Below, piece after piece: positions 41,622 through 53,615 of a DNA stretch of 64,000 bases. The notes under the pieces were generated by a model. It saw only the letters and a list, made by a program, of their open reading frames with translations. It did not search any database and had not been told where the DNA came from. The number at the start of each line of letters is the position of its first letter. Within the stretch, counting starts at the first letter, position 1. The position numbers and the translations under genes are program-made. The DNA comes from Polytrichum commune (Eukaryota > Streptophyta > Polytrichopsida > Polytrichales > Polytrichaceae), in assembly GCA_950295325.1 (NCBI GenBank), contig OX485804.1, forward strand, positions 3,100,001 through 3,164,000, written 5' to 3'.

Positions 41622-42250
41622 CATGCCCGCCATCCTCCTAAATTCCTAATCCTATTCCTAATCCTAATTCTCTCCTCTCCGCCGCCTCGCCGGGCTCACG
41701 ATGTTCGCTATCCTCGCCCTCTCTCGCCCTCTCCCCGCAAGCTCAATCTTCCAAAACACCGTACCGAACAACACACATACATGCCTCGCTTCAACTCCCT
41801 CTTAAAACCACAGTGCTGCATCAAACATATCTACAATAATGAGAAATGTGCAAATGCGCGTGACACGACCTCTTCCCCTAAGCACCAAAATTCAACGCTT
41901 ACCAGGTTCAAGTACTCCCAGCAAATCGAGGCCACATCATGCCCGCCATCCTCCTAAAACTCCTCGTCCTATTTTCTGATTGTAATTCTCCTCTCTCCGA
42001 CGCCTCGCCGGGCTCACGACGATCGCTGTCTTCGCCCTCCTCTCCCCTCACGCTCAATCCTCCAGACACCGCACCAACACGCACACGCGCACACACACAC
42101 ACATCCCCCGGTTCAACCCCTTCCTAAAATCGCACTTCAGGACTTCACGAGACGAAGCTGGTATCTACAGTCACCAAATTGAACAGCGCTCGCAGTGACC
42201 TACAATCCAGCCCCACGAGGCTCAAGTACTCCGAGCAAATCGAGGCCAAA
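41622..42250. repeat. About 315-bp tandem duplication upstream of the zinc-finger gene
   Basis: CATGCCCGCCATCCTCCTAA occurs at 41,622 and 41,938, CGCCTCGCCGGGCTCACGA at about 41,683 and 42,002, and CAAGTACTCC.AGCAAATCGA at 41,909 and 42,223. The copies are about 80% alike with indels. The duplication lies on the 5' side of the gene on the minus strand. Confidence 0.8.
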
Positions 42251-42292
42251 TTGCAAGCGGGGAAGGCTACTCTGTATTCAAACTTGAAACCC
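42140..42292 (+). pseudogene. Possible exon of an unrecognised plus-strand gene
   Basis: From CACTTCAG|GACTTCACG the plus strand reads ETKLVSTVTKLNSARSDL, then SSPTRLKYSEQIEAKLQAG and KATLYSNLKPL, before TTG|GTAGGAGG, a fair splice donor. The peptide is amphipathic and protein-like. The upstream tandem copy keeps a partial version (TRFKYSQQIEAT at about 41,897-41,932). No partner exons could be followed, so this may be a stranded exon, a gene start continuing outside my recognition, or chance. I do not recognise the family. Confidence 0.3.
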
Positions 42293-42474
42293 TTGGTAGG
42301 AGGGACGACTGCCTAGGTATCCACCCCTCCCACCCCCCATCCCATGCCATCGTAACATACCCCGAAGGGCATCTACAACTATCGTAGATTTCAAGTCACT
42401 CAACAAATCAAGACCCCCTACACACCCTTAGGCTAAATCTACACCATTCCTAATTTCCACACGGTCATCAGTCC

Positions 42475-42720
42475 ACGGGTATAAGTGGGTATGCCCGGAT
42501 ATGTCAGGAGAGCCGGTGATTGGCTCCCGGACCCAAGGATGGGCAGTAGTAGGTACCTAGTCGTCAGCCTTGGCGGGTACCTGCCAGCCTCCCTTTGCCA
42601 TGTGGCTCAATGATTGAGAGGTACCTTCCCACAAGGAAGGAATGATCCCACATATTCCTTTTCCCAAAAGCATTGGTTGCGGGTTTCGAAAACTCTTTTA
42701 ACATGCGTGTTTATGGTGTT
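42475..42720 (+). mobile_element. SINE-like sequence, weak
   Basis: The plus strand carries an A-box-like TGGCTCAATGATTGAGAGG (42,602-42,620) and a B-box-like GCGGGTTTCGAAAAC about 60 bp later, preceded by a GC-rich body with GGTACCTAGTCGTCAGCC and GGCGGGTACCTGCCAGCC. Spacing is longer than in a tRNA. No tail or target duplication. It may share ancestry with the SINE candidate at 7,858-8,030, which also has a GGCAGGTAACTACC-like body. Confidence 0.3.
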
Positions 42721-45063
42721 TGTTTTTTGATCCTCACCTAACCACACACTGATCAAATATAGGTGTCCATCAAGAAAAGTAATCAAATAACACCCAAATT
42801 AAGGAATCAACAAAACATACACTATTATATATATTTTTTATATTTTCGTAATTATAATCACCCTATCTTATTTATAAGTAGTATAAATTTCGTGTGAACA
42901 ATCTGCACATACATTACGCATACAATACACTATGCATACATTACACTGCGCAAATATTACTCTGCACATTACACACATACAACCATCATATTATAAACTT
43001 TAACATAGTGCGTATGGTTCTTGACCCCCCCCCCCAAGAAACCCTAAATAAGCTAGCCAACCCTTCCATTGCCGGATGACGATACTTTTCAACCAAAGGC
43101 TAATGTTTCAACAAGTCCATCCACATGTCCACATACATTTTGCTTATTTCTCATTCAATGCCACTATTGACATATGATTTATGTTGAACCTATAAATAAA
43201 AATGTAAAATCAATTCTATTTATGCTACTTTACATTATATATAATTCCCAAATTCACGTTTAGAGAACGCTATTGTATATCTAAGAAAAATGTGAAAATT
43301 ATGTGTCTTGAATAAAATCCACCCTACATTTTTGCAAGTGCCTCCCCCCCCCCCTAGAGGTAATATGAAGAAAAGGCTCATCCAAAAATAATAATTTTGA
43401 GTAACTCATCTTGGGAAGAAACTAGAAGAATATTGTAGAAAACTTGATTAAACATACTTTGTTAAGCATACCCCACTTTGGATGTGTGTATTTTTAACAA
43501 ATAATACAAACTACATGCAACCAACACATGTATAACAAGAGATGTAGTCCATGTCTAAATTTGGGGTTCTTCATCCCTATCATAGTGTTCTCCAATAAAA
43601 CCGCATGTATAGATTGTATGAAAGCCATGCCGGAGTCTAGATTTATTTAGTATATGAACATGTTTAGAAGGATCACCAAAAAGACATTTGTTGCGGGTAG
43701 ATTAGACCATGTAATAATTCAAATCTAGACTTCATTTAAAGTACAATAGTTGGCACATTCGAGAGAGTCAACATGATCACTTCTTTTGAATTGAAAAATC
43801 TTCAATTTGGACTCCTTTAACTTTTGCATCTCCACTCCAATTCTAAAACTTGAAATGACTATCTTTGTGATATGTAATTGCTAACGAAATTACCCAATTT
43901 TCAAGCCGAACAAATGGTGAAATGTGAATGTAGGGTTGGAAATACCCACAATTCTAGGGCCATGTAACTTATTGTCTAGTGTTTTGCCTCATTACGTGTT
44001 TTGGGGTGGCTTGAATTGGAGCTATGTGTGTTTTCGGGACCAACATTTCGTGCGTTGATTATGTCATCCATCAACATGGCATTGTAATTCGTTCCAAGCC
44101 GACTACCGTTGGAAACATTCCTCTTGTTGTTTTCCACACTAACTAATCTCACGGCTCCCGAAAAAACAAAGGGGACAAAAATACCAATACCTATGTAATC
44201 ACAATAGAGTCTACCCTCGAAAGAGAGCATCAAGGGTAGCATGCGCCATCTTGGTCCTGGAGGCCACGATGATAGCACTCCCCCCAACAGACTCTTCATT
44301 CACGCTGGCCCTGTGGGCCATAATTCCTCTTCATGCAATCACAAAGAAGTAGTGTGAGGATGATCCAATCCCATGTCATTTGAACATGGTTGTTATCGTT
44401 CCTAAGGGTTTTTTTTGAATTTTTGTTTGTTTTTGGTTTTGTTTGTTTGTTTGTTTGTTTTGGTTGGGTGTTTGGGTTTCCTACGATTAGATTTGGAACG
44501 CACAATTTTTTTTGAATACTACACTAAATATTGTATTTGATGTCACTATGGTAACTTTTTTAACGACCCTTCTTATGGATAAGTTGACAAGTATTGTCAT
44601 TCCGACTTACTTTCAGTTCATCCAAAATGTCAATTGATTTTCAAATATTAAACTTGCGTATTGAAACAAAATTTGGTGTATTTTGCACCCTAGCCTTTTG
44701 TGATGAAATATTGTCATAAAAGGTTGAAATTTAGATAAACAAATCACTTAGTACATGACAGTTCTTGCAACATTGCAAATCTATAATACCCAAATTGTTT
44801 TTTTTAAAGGAATGACAAATAAGGTTCAGTTTTACATTTAGTGTTGGGGACACTGCACGGGCGGTTTACAATTTGTAATGAGCAAGACAAATAGAATTGG
44901 TGACACTAAATACAATGTTTAGTGTGTTAAGAAGCCCAAGTAGACAAAGGACATGTACGTAATCAACGATGAAACATAGTTACAATAGAGGTGCCCATAA
45001 CCAATCACTTAAGAGATTTTGCGCTTGATTTGGAGAAGCATATGGCAGTGCAATATTTTCCCG
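42721..45063. other. Gene-free AT-rich stretch
   Basis: Stops in all frames. C-runs lie at 43,025-43,034 and 43,346-43,355. A short self-complementary word CACTAAATATTGTATTTG at 44,516 recurs inverted at about 44,908-44,935 (CACTAAATACAATGTTTAGTG), possibly the ends of a 420-bp MITE, but no target duplication supports it. (GTTT)n lies at 44,430-44,460. Confidence 0.4.
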
Positions 45064-45723
45064 TGTAGGAAGAGAGAAATTAAGAGGATTTCAAAATTTT
45101 TGGTAATTTTATTCCTTAAATTGAAATTATTATGAATTTTTGAAGCCGAAAGTTGAGTAATGTGTAAAACCAATGTGTAGAGTCTGCCATAACCGCTTAT
45201 TTAACCGTTCATTCCTCCTCATTTTAGCACTTAAAACTAGGACACGCGTTATGACACTATTGGTACTGCATGGATTGAAATTCAGACTTGGCTCAATAGA
45301 AATTTTGGTACCCTATAGATTGTTGATGGAGTCCTTATTAGGAATAGGTGCCTCCACTATAACAGTTATCCACAAGCCTATCAACTTGGAAGTAGGTGCT
45401 TTCATCTCTATAGTAGAGTCACTTATTCGCGATCAAGACCCCTTCGGCAATCTATAGGGTACCGGAATTTTGATTAGGCTAGGATTGAATTTCGATAAGG
45501 TTGGGACTGAATTTCGATCAAGCCAGAACCAATAGTGCCATGACACATGCCCTAGTTTTGAGTGCTAAAGTGGGGAGGAGTGAGTGGTTAAAATGAGCAG
45601 TTATGGCAAACTCTAGACATTGCTAATATGTTATGGCCAACTTTTGATTTCAAAAATTCATAATAATTTCAATTTAAGGAATAAAATTACTGAAATTTTT
45701 GCAATCCTCCTGATTTCTATGTT
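45064..45723. repeat. 660-bp long inverted repeat (foldback element)
   Basis: The left arm (45,064 to about 45,335) and right arm (about 45,430 to 45,723, minus strand) align with roughly 20% mismatch. Best blocks are ATTTTATTCCTTAAATTGAA (45,108-45,127) with its complement at 45,671-45,690, and GGTACCCTATAGATTG (45,308-45,323) with 45,447-45,462. A loop of about 100 bp lies between. An ORF that crosses it (45,173-45,457) is a by-product of the palindrome and is not annotated. It is unrelated by eye to the 27.6-kb foldback. Confidence 0.85.
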
Positions 45724-46480
45724 TATACACAGAATAAATTTGCCAACGTAGTGGAGATGATTTTTCCTTTGGACATAGAAAAGTGGTATGTGGAATTAGG
45801 ACTTGGATGCTTTGATAGAGTAAGCGGGCCTAATTTGGTTACTCACCTATTTGAGGGATGTGTGGTTAGATGTGGATCTCAAAACAAACACCAAAAAGTC
45901 ACGTTTTTAAACCATACTGGACTATATGCTCAAAATTTGTTATTTATTCTAGATTCAATAGTCAACACAATTTGGATGGGGATTATATGACCATTTTTTA
46001 TAAAGATAATCTTCATTATGAAAATTCGGAAGAAGATATTCATATGACATCATTGACATATAAATGAAAGCTTATGATATTACTTAGCAGGTCTTTAAGT
46101 CTTGTGCTGTGAACACAAGGTTGATCACTTGCAGAACTCTTCCTCACGGGGTTCAATGTTGTGGTTCTAGTTGTGCACTTTGATACAAAGATTTGTCATT
46201 CATATTTTCCCCCTCAATACAACAATTAAAGATGACAATGTTGCATTTCCACTCAAGATGTCTTATTTGTATGTATATGACATACGAAACCTAATAATAT
46301 TAAAAAGAGAGGCTTTGAAGACTATTGAAATGTTTGACCTTTCCCTCTCTCTCTCTCCTTCAATAGTTAATAATTTTTTTAATATAATGAAATCTTAAAG
46401 TTCAAAAGAAGACACAATTGATCCATAAAATCTTCTAACCTCAAAAAGACCTTAGTAAAGTAGTCTCTATTCCAAATGGA
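45724..46480. other. Gene-free stretch
   Basis: AT-rich, no motif. One short ORF (45,751-45,990, plus) has no recognisable feature. A (CT)n tract lies at about 46,341-46,356. Confidence 0.4.
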
Positions 46481-46596
46481 TTGAGTGTAGACTTGGGCGA
46501 ACCAACCCATACACTCATTCGTTCCTTGGTGGATGCCTGAATCCTTGCCTCCAAGGAACCAGTGTACATGTTGGTTCGCCCCAAGCATTGAGTGTA
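46481..46596. mobile_element. Palindromic 98-bp MITE, copy 1, 9-bp TSD
   Basis: The element at 46,490-46,587 is almost a perfect palindrome: CTTGGGCGAACCAACCCATA near the left and its complement TGTTGGTTCGCCCCAAG at the right. The middle pairs as well (GTTCCTTGG / CCAAGGAAC). It is flanked by the exact direct repeat TTGAGTGTA (46,481-46,489 and 46,588-46,596). Nine-base duplications are typical of Mutator-type transposition. A second copy lies at 56,609-56,701. Confidence 0.8.
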
Positions 46597-47233
46597 TGAC
46601 AGTGTCATGTTTGAAAGTGTGTGTTTGGAAAGCAAGATAATGGTAATCATAAAGAATAGAAGTGCAAAGTGAAAGTTCGTTCATTGAAACTTTATTTTAG
46701 GTAGAATGTAGAAGTCAACTAAGGTAGAAATACCATCACCCGTTAACCACCCTCTAGCTGACCGCTGTCATAATGGTGAAGTGCCATTTCTAAAACCGGT
46801 CATGGCTCGAGGCGGCAACTTCAATGCGTGTACACTTAGTGTAGCCAATGGGAGTCAATTGTTAATGTACTCATGAGGTAACCGAATTAGGCGATGTTCC
46901 GTATGGAAATGCGGATTACCGTGTTCGGTGTAGGGAGAATCAAGTGAATGAGTAGGGGTTTGGATAGCTTTCCACTTTGAAAAATTGCAGCATTTTTTTG
47001 TATAGGGTTAAAAAATATGAAACCACTTGCATTCTTGATGAATCCTTCTCGTCTATCTTGGAAAAATATCTCATGATTGTTAGACCATATCTTCAATGCG
47101 AATCACCTTGTTTTCATAGGTTATGGTATTTCTACCTTACTCAGGATCACTTCACACACAAGTCTGATGTAAATTCCTGCAGATCATGACTTTAAAAAAA
47201 AATTCTAACATGAGAGATTTCAAGATAGATTGC
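46597..47233. other. Gene-free stretch
   Basis: No gene or repeat that I can support. Confidence 0.35.
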
Positions 47234-47250
47234 TAATAATAATAATGATA

Positions 47251-47281
<31 letters not shown>
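47234..47281. repeat. (AAT/GAT)n microsatellite
   Basis: About 16 trinucleotide units of AAT with interspersed GAT. Confidence 0.9.
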
Positions 47282-47499
47282 CAGTGGATGAGTGGTGGCA
47301 GGAACGGTGGAGATCTTACATCGGTCAAATCCAATGGTTGAGAATGCACAGGCAACGTGGCCTCACCAGAAGCCAAAAGCTACTTTCATCGCCCATAGAC
47401 TTCTTCTCGATAATAATATATGAGAACTCACAAGTGAACCTTGAATTTTGTTTTGCAAATTTTGCACTCACTCCTTGGTTTGCATGGGCACCTACCCCT

Positions 47500-49275
47500 C
47501 CTGACTCAAGCCTTTGAGGGTTGAGGCTAGCTTGCGAGGTTGAAGAAGGTCCTGAGATCCCTGCCGTGGAGAAAGGAATATGCATGTTGTGAGGGGACAA
47601 GGGAGTCTAAGGGCCACTTCACACATGAGACTGAGAGCCCGTGACCATTACACTTCAAGCACTCTCATTGGTGGGAAAGGCGGAGCCAGTCCAACTTTCA
47701 TTCACACTACCCTTGAGGGACCAACGGAGTAAGTGAGTGCAAGATGGATGTAAAGTCTACATGGATTTCTACATGGCATCAAATGGATCATGTTTCATGG
47801 TCACTTGGACTATTTTCAACAAACCACGTCTTGGAGGTAGGCCTAACACAAAACCGGGAGACCATGGTACTCCGAATACTCACATCATTTGATTTATTCT
47901 ATTTTATCATGTGTGAGGACCTGCATGAATAGAGATTCATTCAAATAGCATCCGGTTGAGGACCCAGTCACATATGGCTTCACACTACACTTGAGGGTCC
48001 GTGACCACACTAGATGATTTTGGAGGTGTCTTGGGACGGTCTTTGGGCACTTTCTTTTGGGCTCTCACAATTTCATGGTCAAGGCTCTTGAGTCGTGTGT
48101 GAAGTGGCCCTAACTACTTCCAAAGCTATGAGTGCAATTAAGGCGAGGCGAGCAAATTTGAAGGTTTAGGGTGGTCAAAGGAGATCCTAAGATCCCTGCC
48201 TTCGACAATGGAGTCTACATGCTTGCAAAGCAACGACGGTTGAGGCTAGCTTGCAAGCAGTGTTCAAGATTGAAGCCCTCATATGAGTTTCATTTTGAAG
48301 GGCTCTCAAATTTCAGCCCTTTAATTGAAGGGTTGGATCAAATCCAAGACATCAATCCAAGAATATAGAAATGAAATACAGAACTCATATATATCATACT
48401 TGTGCATGAATCATATGGTACATGTTTCTAGTACAATGTGGAGAATTAAGAACCAAACATCTAACTCCACTTCTTGTAGTGACAGTGCCCTATGCTTGTT
48501 GGTTCTTGTGGCGGATAGATTATATCGAGGACTTCAATTGATGTCTTCATTTTCAATTTGGGGTCGTGTTTTGAAGGGCTATTTTTAGAGAGGTATATTT
48601 TGAAGGGCCAAATCACATTTGAAGGGCATTGAAGACTTCGATCTTGAACATTGCTTGTGAGGTTGAAGGTGGTCCCGAGATCTCCGCCATGGACAAATTA
48701 AAGGGGTTTAATTGCTTGCACCATGTTAATTTTGTTTTGTACCACTTTGAGCCTTTGAATAGTACACTAGAGCTTGGTGGGGCTTTACCATTAAAATCTA
48801 AAATTGTGCATTGGTGAAAAAAAATGTCAAGACCGTCTAACTTCACTTTTAATTGGAGCTAGAGGGTTTTAGGGGTCTCCAAGAAAGTTTGAATGGATGA
48901 ATAACATGTATGTACAGTCCCACCTGTCGTGCAATGGATTTAAGTTCATGGTCAATTGAATTTTGCGTCAAGCCCACCTCAAAGAATTGTGTCTAACAAA
49001 ACACCATGATATCATGACACATCAAAATCGCATAATTCTTGTTTTCTTATAATTTCTTTCAATAGAGAAAGGCCCACATGAATAGGATGGGAACGAAAGA
49101 GCGTTTTGTTGAAACCCCAATTGCGTACATCTTTACACTACACTTGAAGGCCGTAAACCACACAAAACTTTGGTTTGAAGATTCTTTGGCACGGCGTTTG
49201 GATGAGTTTCAAGGGCCCTCACAATCTCATGGTTGTAACCCTTGACCATAGTGTAAATTAAGCGACCCTTAGTTT
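47500..49275. repeat. Degenerate dispersed repeat family, several fragments
   Basis: GAGATC(C/T)C(T/C)GCC.T.GA recurs at about 47,552, 48,190 and 48,678, each time beside GGCTAGCTTGC(A/G)AG or TGCTTGTGAGGTTGAAG. A second module, ACACTACACTTGA(G/A)GG..CGT.A.CCACAC, occurs at 47,980-48,016 and 49,135-49,162, each followed by TCTCA.AAT(T/C)TCATGGT about 70 bp later. These look like scattered old TE copies. No ORF is convincing. Confidence 0.5.
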
Positions 49276-51960
49276 GGTCGAAGAAAGCAATGTATGCGCA
49301 TTAATGAGTTGTTTGGTAAAGTATTAATTAATGTGTCTTATTTAGCCATTTATTTTGCAAAGGCACCTATGATTGAGTGGTGCGTGATTATGTGTCGATC
49401 TAAGAACACATGACTAAAGGAACACACATGAAACACATATAATTCTAAATGTCTGCATTTGACTCACACTAGTTCGCATGTGAAAAAAAGCCCACACCCC
49501 GGGTTTTAAAAAGTCAACATTTGCTAATCATTTTAAATCCAATAGTCAACATAATTGGGGGGGGGGTGTTGTAGTAAATTTTTTCTATGGCTCAAAACAA
49601 CAAAACCCAGGGAACAAGGTCTCCAGGAAGACTGAGATAGTGTCTATAAGGGTTAATGTCACATTGGTTTTAAGGATTACAATAACAACTTGAGGTCTTT
49701 CTTACTTCATTCCTTATTAATTCCATTTATTCCCCACTCTTATGATTCCTTGGTGCTTTTTTCCTGTCGTGAGTGATTCCGTCCTATCTTCAGGGTAATT
49801 TTCTATCACTCTACGTTTTTGACCTATTGCAGTCGTGAAGCTCAATAGCTTGGTCAATAGTCTTTTGGTATCTGGACAATAGTCTTCCAATGGATTTTCA
49901 TCCTATTGGGGTTAGTATCCTTTGGTGTCCATAAAACAACAATACAATGTCCTTAATCCTTATTCAAACAATCTCCTTCAATGCAATAGTTTGATTAATT
50001 ATGTCAATCACATTAATCTTCCTTTAATAACTTATCTCATTCATGAACCATCACACGCAACCCTTCGGTCTGCAATCTCTGCACAACTCAAGATAGGATA
50101 AACATGCATGACTATATTCAATATTAACTTAAAGCTTTAATTAGCCAAGTGTTAATCCCGTTCAATACTATAATCCACTTCAACCACTCATTTCTCGGTG
50201 GGACATCTTAGTATCAAATAGTCGCCTCATATACTAAGTAATGATGAGGATAGAGCTTTCAGCCCATGCTTTCTTCTACTTTTAGGTTGGGTGCGTCTAT
50301 AATCAAATCATTAAACTATGCTCACCCTAACCTAATGGTCCTCTCTCTCTCTTTCTCCTCTGTATGTATCTTCATGAACCTAACTACTCTCAGAACCTCA
50401 CCTCTCTTCTTCACTCTTTCTCTCTGTTTCGCTCATGGCTGAAAGGTGCTCGGCCTGAATGGCTCTCCGAGGACTGACTGAAGTTATCCTCCCTTATCTT
50501 AGTTAACGACCTCCTCTCGGCGACCTGAGACAGATAAACTTCCGATGCATTTCTCAAGAGTTTTCTTTCTTTCCCCGTGCTTCATCTGGTACTATTTGGA
50601 CTGCTTAACATTACGATTTTCAGTCTCTTAGAGGCTCTTTTCATCTCTCACAGACTACCTCTTCTCAATTAATCTTTCTCTACCATATTCCTTCTCCTTT
50701 CTGATTGCTTTGCTCATGACTGCTCTATCCGATTGTTCATTCCACAGACACTCAATTTCACAAACCCTCACCCGCATTATTGCTTCCGTCACTCTCTTAA
50801 CCTCTTGCTCACTCCAGACATTTCCTGCTTCATCAAGACATTGATTTCATACACTTTGTTTTCTCCGCAAAAGAACTCAATAACATTCAAATTGCAATAT
50901 GATTACATCATCTACTCTTCACTCTATCACAGAGATGAAGTAAAGTTGTTCACTCAGCACTTGGCCGATTCTACATATTCTTCGCTTATCAGAGACTACT
51001 CTAGACTATAGCCAGAAAACACTCTTTGAAAATGGCATGCTTTCTCCTCCAGACTATAGTCCTTTATCTCCCTTCCTCTTCCAGGCGGTTGTAACTTCTC
51101 TCCGAGGTCATTCAGTTCCTAAAACTGCTCTAAGAGCTCTTTCATCCGACTATAGTCCAACATTTTCATCTGTTCTTCAAAAAACTTAATTCAAAAAGTC
51201 TGTATTCAGACTATAGCCCAAAAATCTGCTCTACAGGTGTATCTTACAATTTTATAATTCTGACATCTTTACCTTTCAAAAATTCATATAAAGAATAGAG
51301 GAGATAATATATTTCCATAGTTTGTTGCTAAACTCTTATATATATATATATAACATTCGCCGTACCAAGAAGTTTCCACTCTCTAAATCTAAGTTGAGAA
51401 TCATGGACAACATTCAAATTTAACCATTCAAGATTTCTTAGAGAGTGGCTACAAGTTGGAAGAAAAAAAATTAGAAGACATAGTGAAACTAAGGGAGAGG
51501 GGGTGTTATTGTATATAAAAGTAACTCTTATTCATCCAACATAAAAGCCTTGAAATAACATGTAACCCATATGTTATTATTTTAAGTTGATTTGAAAGTG
51601 GAATTAGCTATAAAGACTCCGTCTTAGTGTAGTCCAAGTCATTTAGAGATGGATCAACCACAAACCTGTAAGGTGGCAAGTTTTTATGTTGGATGGATGT
51701 GAGGTACGCTCATTTGCATAATTTCATCCATGAGGGGGTAGCGTGGGAACAAACAGGAATAACTTCATAATAGCGTTTTTGTAGATTCGTGACTGTACAG
51801 ATTGCGATGATATAAGGCCAGATGCCGTGAATCTCTCGCGAGACGGAGAAAGCTTCCGGATAGCGCTCTCCTCTGCCGCCACAGCTTCTCACATCCTCAT
51901 CGAAATTAAGGCTCAATCACAAGTTCCGCTCCTCCTATTTGATCGAGAAGACTCAATCGA
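49276..51960. other. Gene-free stretch, CT-rich in part
   Basis: Contains a 10-G run (49,557-49,566), a CT-rich area (50,340-50,700) and a (TA)n tract (51,339-51,352). GACTATAG occurs four times in about 215 bp at 51,004, 51,052, 51,148 and 51,209, two of them extending to the palindrome-like GACTATAGTCC. Short ORFs here are unconvincing. Confidence 0.4.
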
Positions 51961-52028
51961 ATCGTTTCCAAATCTTTCTTACCGTGATTTTTGAAGCTTC
52001 AGAGAGGAGGGGAGCTCCAAGACAAAGC

Positions 52029-52860
52029 AATCAAAGCCTCTGTGTGATCCGACGATAATTCGGTAAGGTTTGGTAACCGTTCTGAAGAGTTAGTAGGTGG
52101 CCGTGAATTGGTGAGCTCGTTATCTGATGTAAGTTGTTCTGTGCGCCTCTTGCGGATATATGCTTGATGATGTGGCAAGGAGAATATCGCTCGTCGCCGC
52201 CGTAGCGGCCGCCTAGTCACGATTTCTGTCGTCTAGTTGATAGATTGCACTCAGATTGTTCGATTAGAAGTGTTAGAGCAATGCCATTTGAAGCTTGACA
52301 TCGGAGGTCAGTTCCGGACACGCACAGACGCACTATCTCTGAGTACAATTCGATACGGTTCAGTGACATTTGGTAAGAGAAGCTCGAAATCCGTCTTAGT
52401 GTTATTTGCTCCCTCTCTCTCTCGCACGTGTCTCTCAGAAGGTAATTCGGAGAGAGTTTTGCGACGAGCACTTGAAGAATATGTAGCCTTGGATTATTGA
52501 GCTCGTAGTCTGCTCTAAGTAGTCGTTCTGTGCGGCTCTTTGGGGATGTGGCAAGGCGCACTCGCAGTGACGAATTTCTTCCGTCTAGTTTGATGCATTA
52601 CACTTCAATTATTCCACTAAATGTGTGAAATCAATCATGCACCGTCGGTAAATACAATTCGATATGGTTCAGCGAAATTTGGTCAGAGAAGTTATTTTGA
52701 GCTCGGAATCCGTTGTATGCTGTTAGCGCTCCTTCGCATGTGTCTCTCAGAAGGTAATGTAGAGAGGCTCTCGCGATGAGCATCTGAGATCGTGGTGTGC
52801 TGTAATCTACCCGCTCTCTTATGCGGCACGGTCGCTAGTTATGTGGCCTCGGCATTGATC
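52029..52860 (+). repeat. Imperfect tandem repeats upstream of the PEX11 gene
   Basis: Blocks recur in order: ACAATTCGATA(C/T)GGTTCAG near 52,347 and 52,659, GTGTCTCTCAGAAGGTAAT near 52,428 and 52,739, GAGCTCGT.(A/G)TCTG at about 52,110 and 52,499, GTTCTGTGCG(C/G)CTCTT at 52,137 and 52,525, and TCTAGTT(T)GAT at 52,231 and 52,584. The period is about 310-390 bp, with roughly 70-75% identity. The array is non-coding and lies 0.8-1.6 kb before the PEX11 start, so it may be promoter or 5' UTR. Confidence 0.7.
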
Positions 52861-53615
52861 CTTAGAAGGTAACACGGAGGAGCCTGGCGACAGGTGTAAT
52901 GAGTTTCTCCGAGTATCTGAGCTTGTAGGTCCGTGCGCGTTATTTTGCGTGTATCCCTCTGCTCTGACGTCCGCACTGATGCTGTCATTGTCCTGGCGCT
53001 TTGAATATTGCTTTGTCAGGGTTGATTAACTGGACCGCAAGAATCTTAAATTTCTGCAACATTATGCTTTATTCCTATACGAGTAGCAGGTCGTTTACCT
53101 CGACAGTCAAAGTTTAGGATCCGCAGTTTTGGGCAATCTGCGTCCGCGCCCACAATTACGCGTCCGCAGTCTGCGTTTCTGTGCGGCAAGTCTTTCTGCT
53201 AATATTTTGTTGTTCACTTTATTTGGAAGTTCCACTTGAGATTTGTATGCCACAGTTTTCTTCGTAATTAAATTTGTGATTATCTTTTGTAGGGGGCTTA
53301 AGGACTCGGCGACTTGCCGACTCACTAATCACCGATCGTCAATTGTTGAAGTACATCGTCGGCTCCTCAATCTTGCGGCAGGTTGGCATTTTTTTGGAGT
53401 AAGTTGCAGCTTACAATCCTGCCACAAGCTCAAGAGTCACGTATAGATTTATGAATGAAGTCAAAGCCAAACTTCAGTCAATTAGATTGTGATTACAAAC
53501 TGGGCTGGAGAATCATACTTTCTCTTTGAGGTAGAGAGTGGGTGCCCTCAAAACAGAAGTTTAGGGGAAATTGATGGTAATAAGCACTATCGAGGATTAG
53601 TGGGCATATTAGGCA
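52861..53615 (+). promoter_or_regulatory. PEX11 5' flank
   Basis: The interval before the start codon. No clear TATA box. The sequence right before the ATG (TTAGGCAATGG) has a plant-like start context with G at +4. Stops in all three frames show that the coding region does not extend upstream without splicing. Confidence 0.4.

Noticed and set aside
41562-41957. 131-codon plus-strand ORF
   Set aside because: Pro/His/Ser-rich translation of pyrimidine-rich promoter and tandem-duplicate DNA with no conserved feature.
43024-43356. MITE with C-run ends
   Set aside because: Both runs are C on the same strand, so they cannot be inverted ends of the G-run family.
44516-44936. CACTA-type element suggested by CACTAAAT ends
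   Set aside because: The end words are self-complementary, so their inverted pairing is uninformative, and the 3-bp flanks do not match.
45173-45457. 94-codon ORF
   Set aside because: Lies across the arms and loop of the 660-bp foldback; a chance product of the palindrome.
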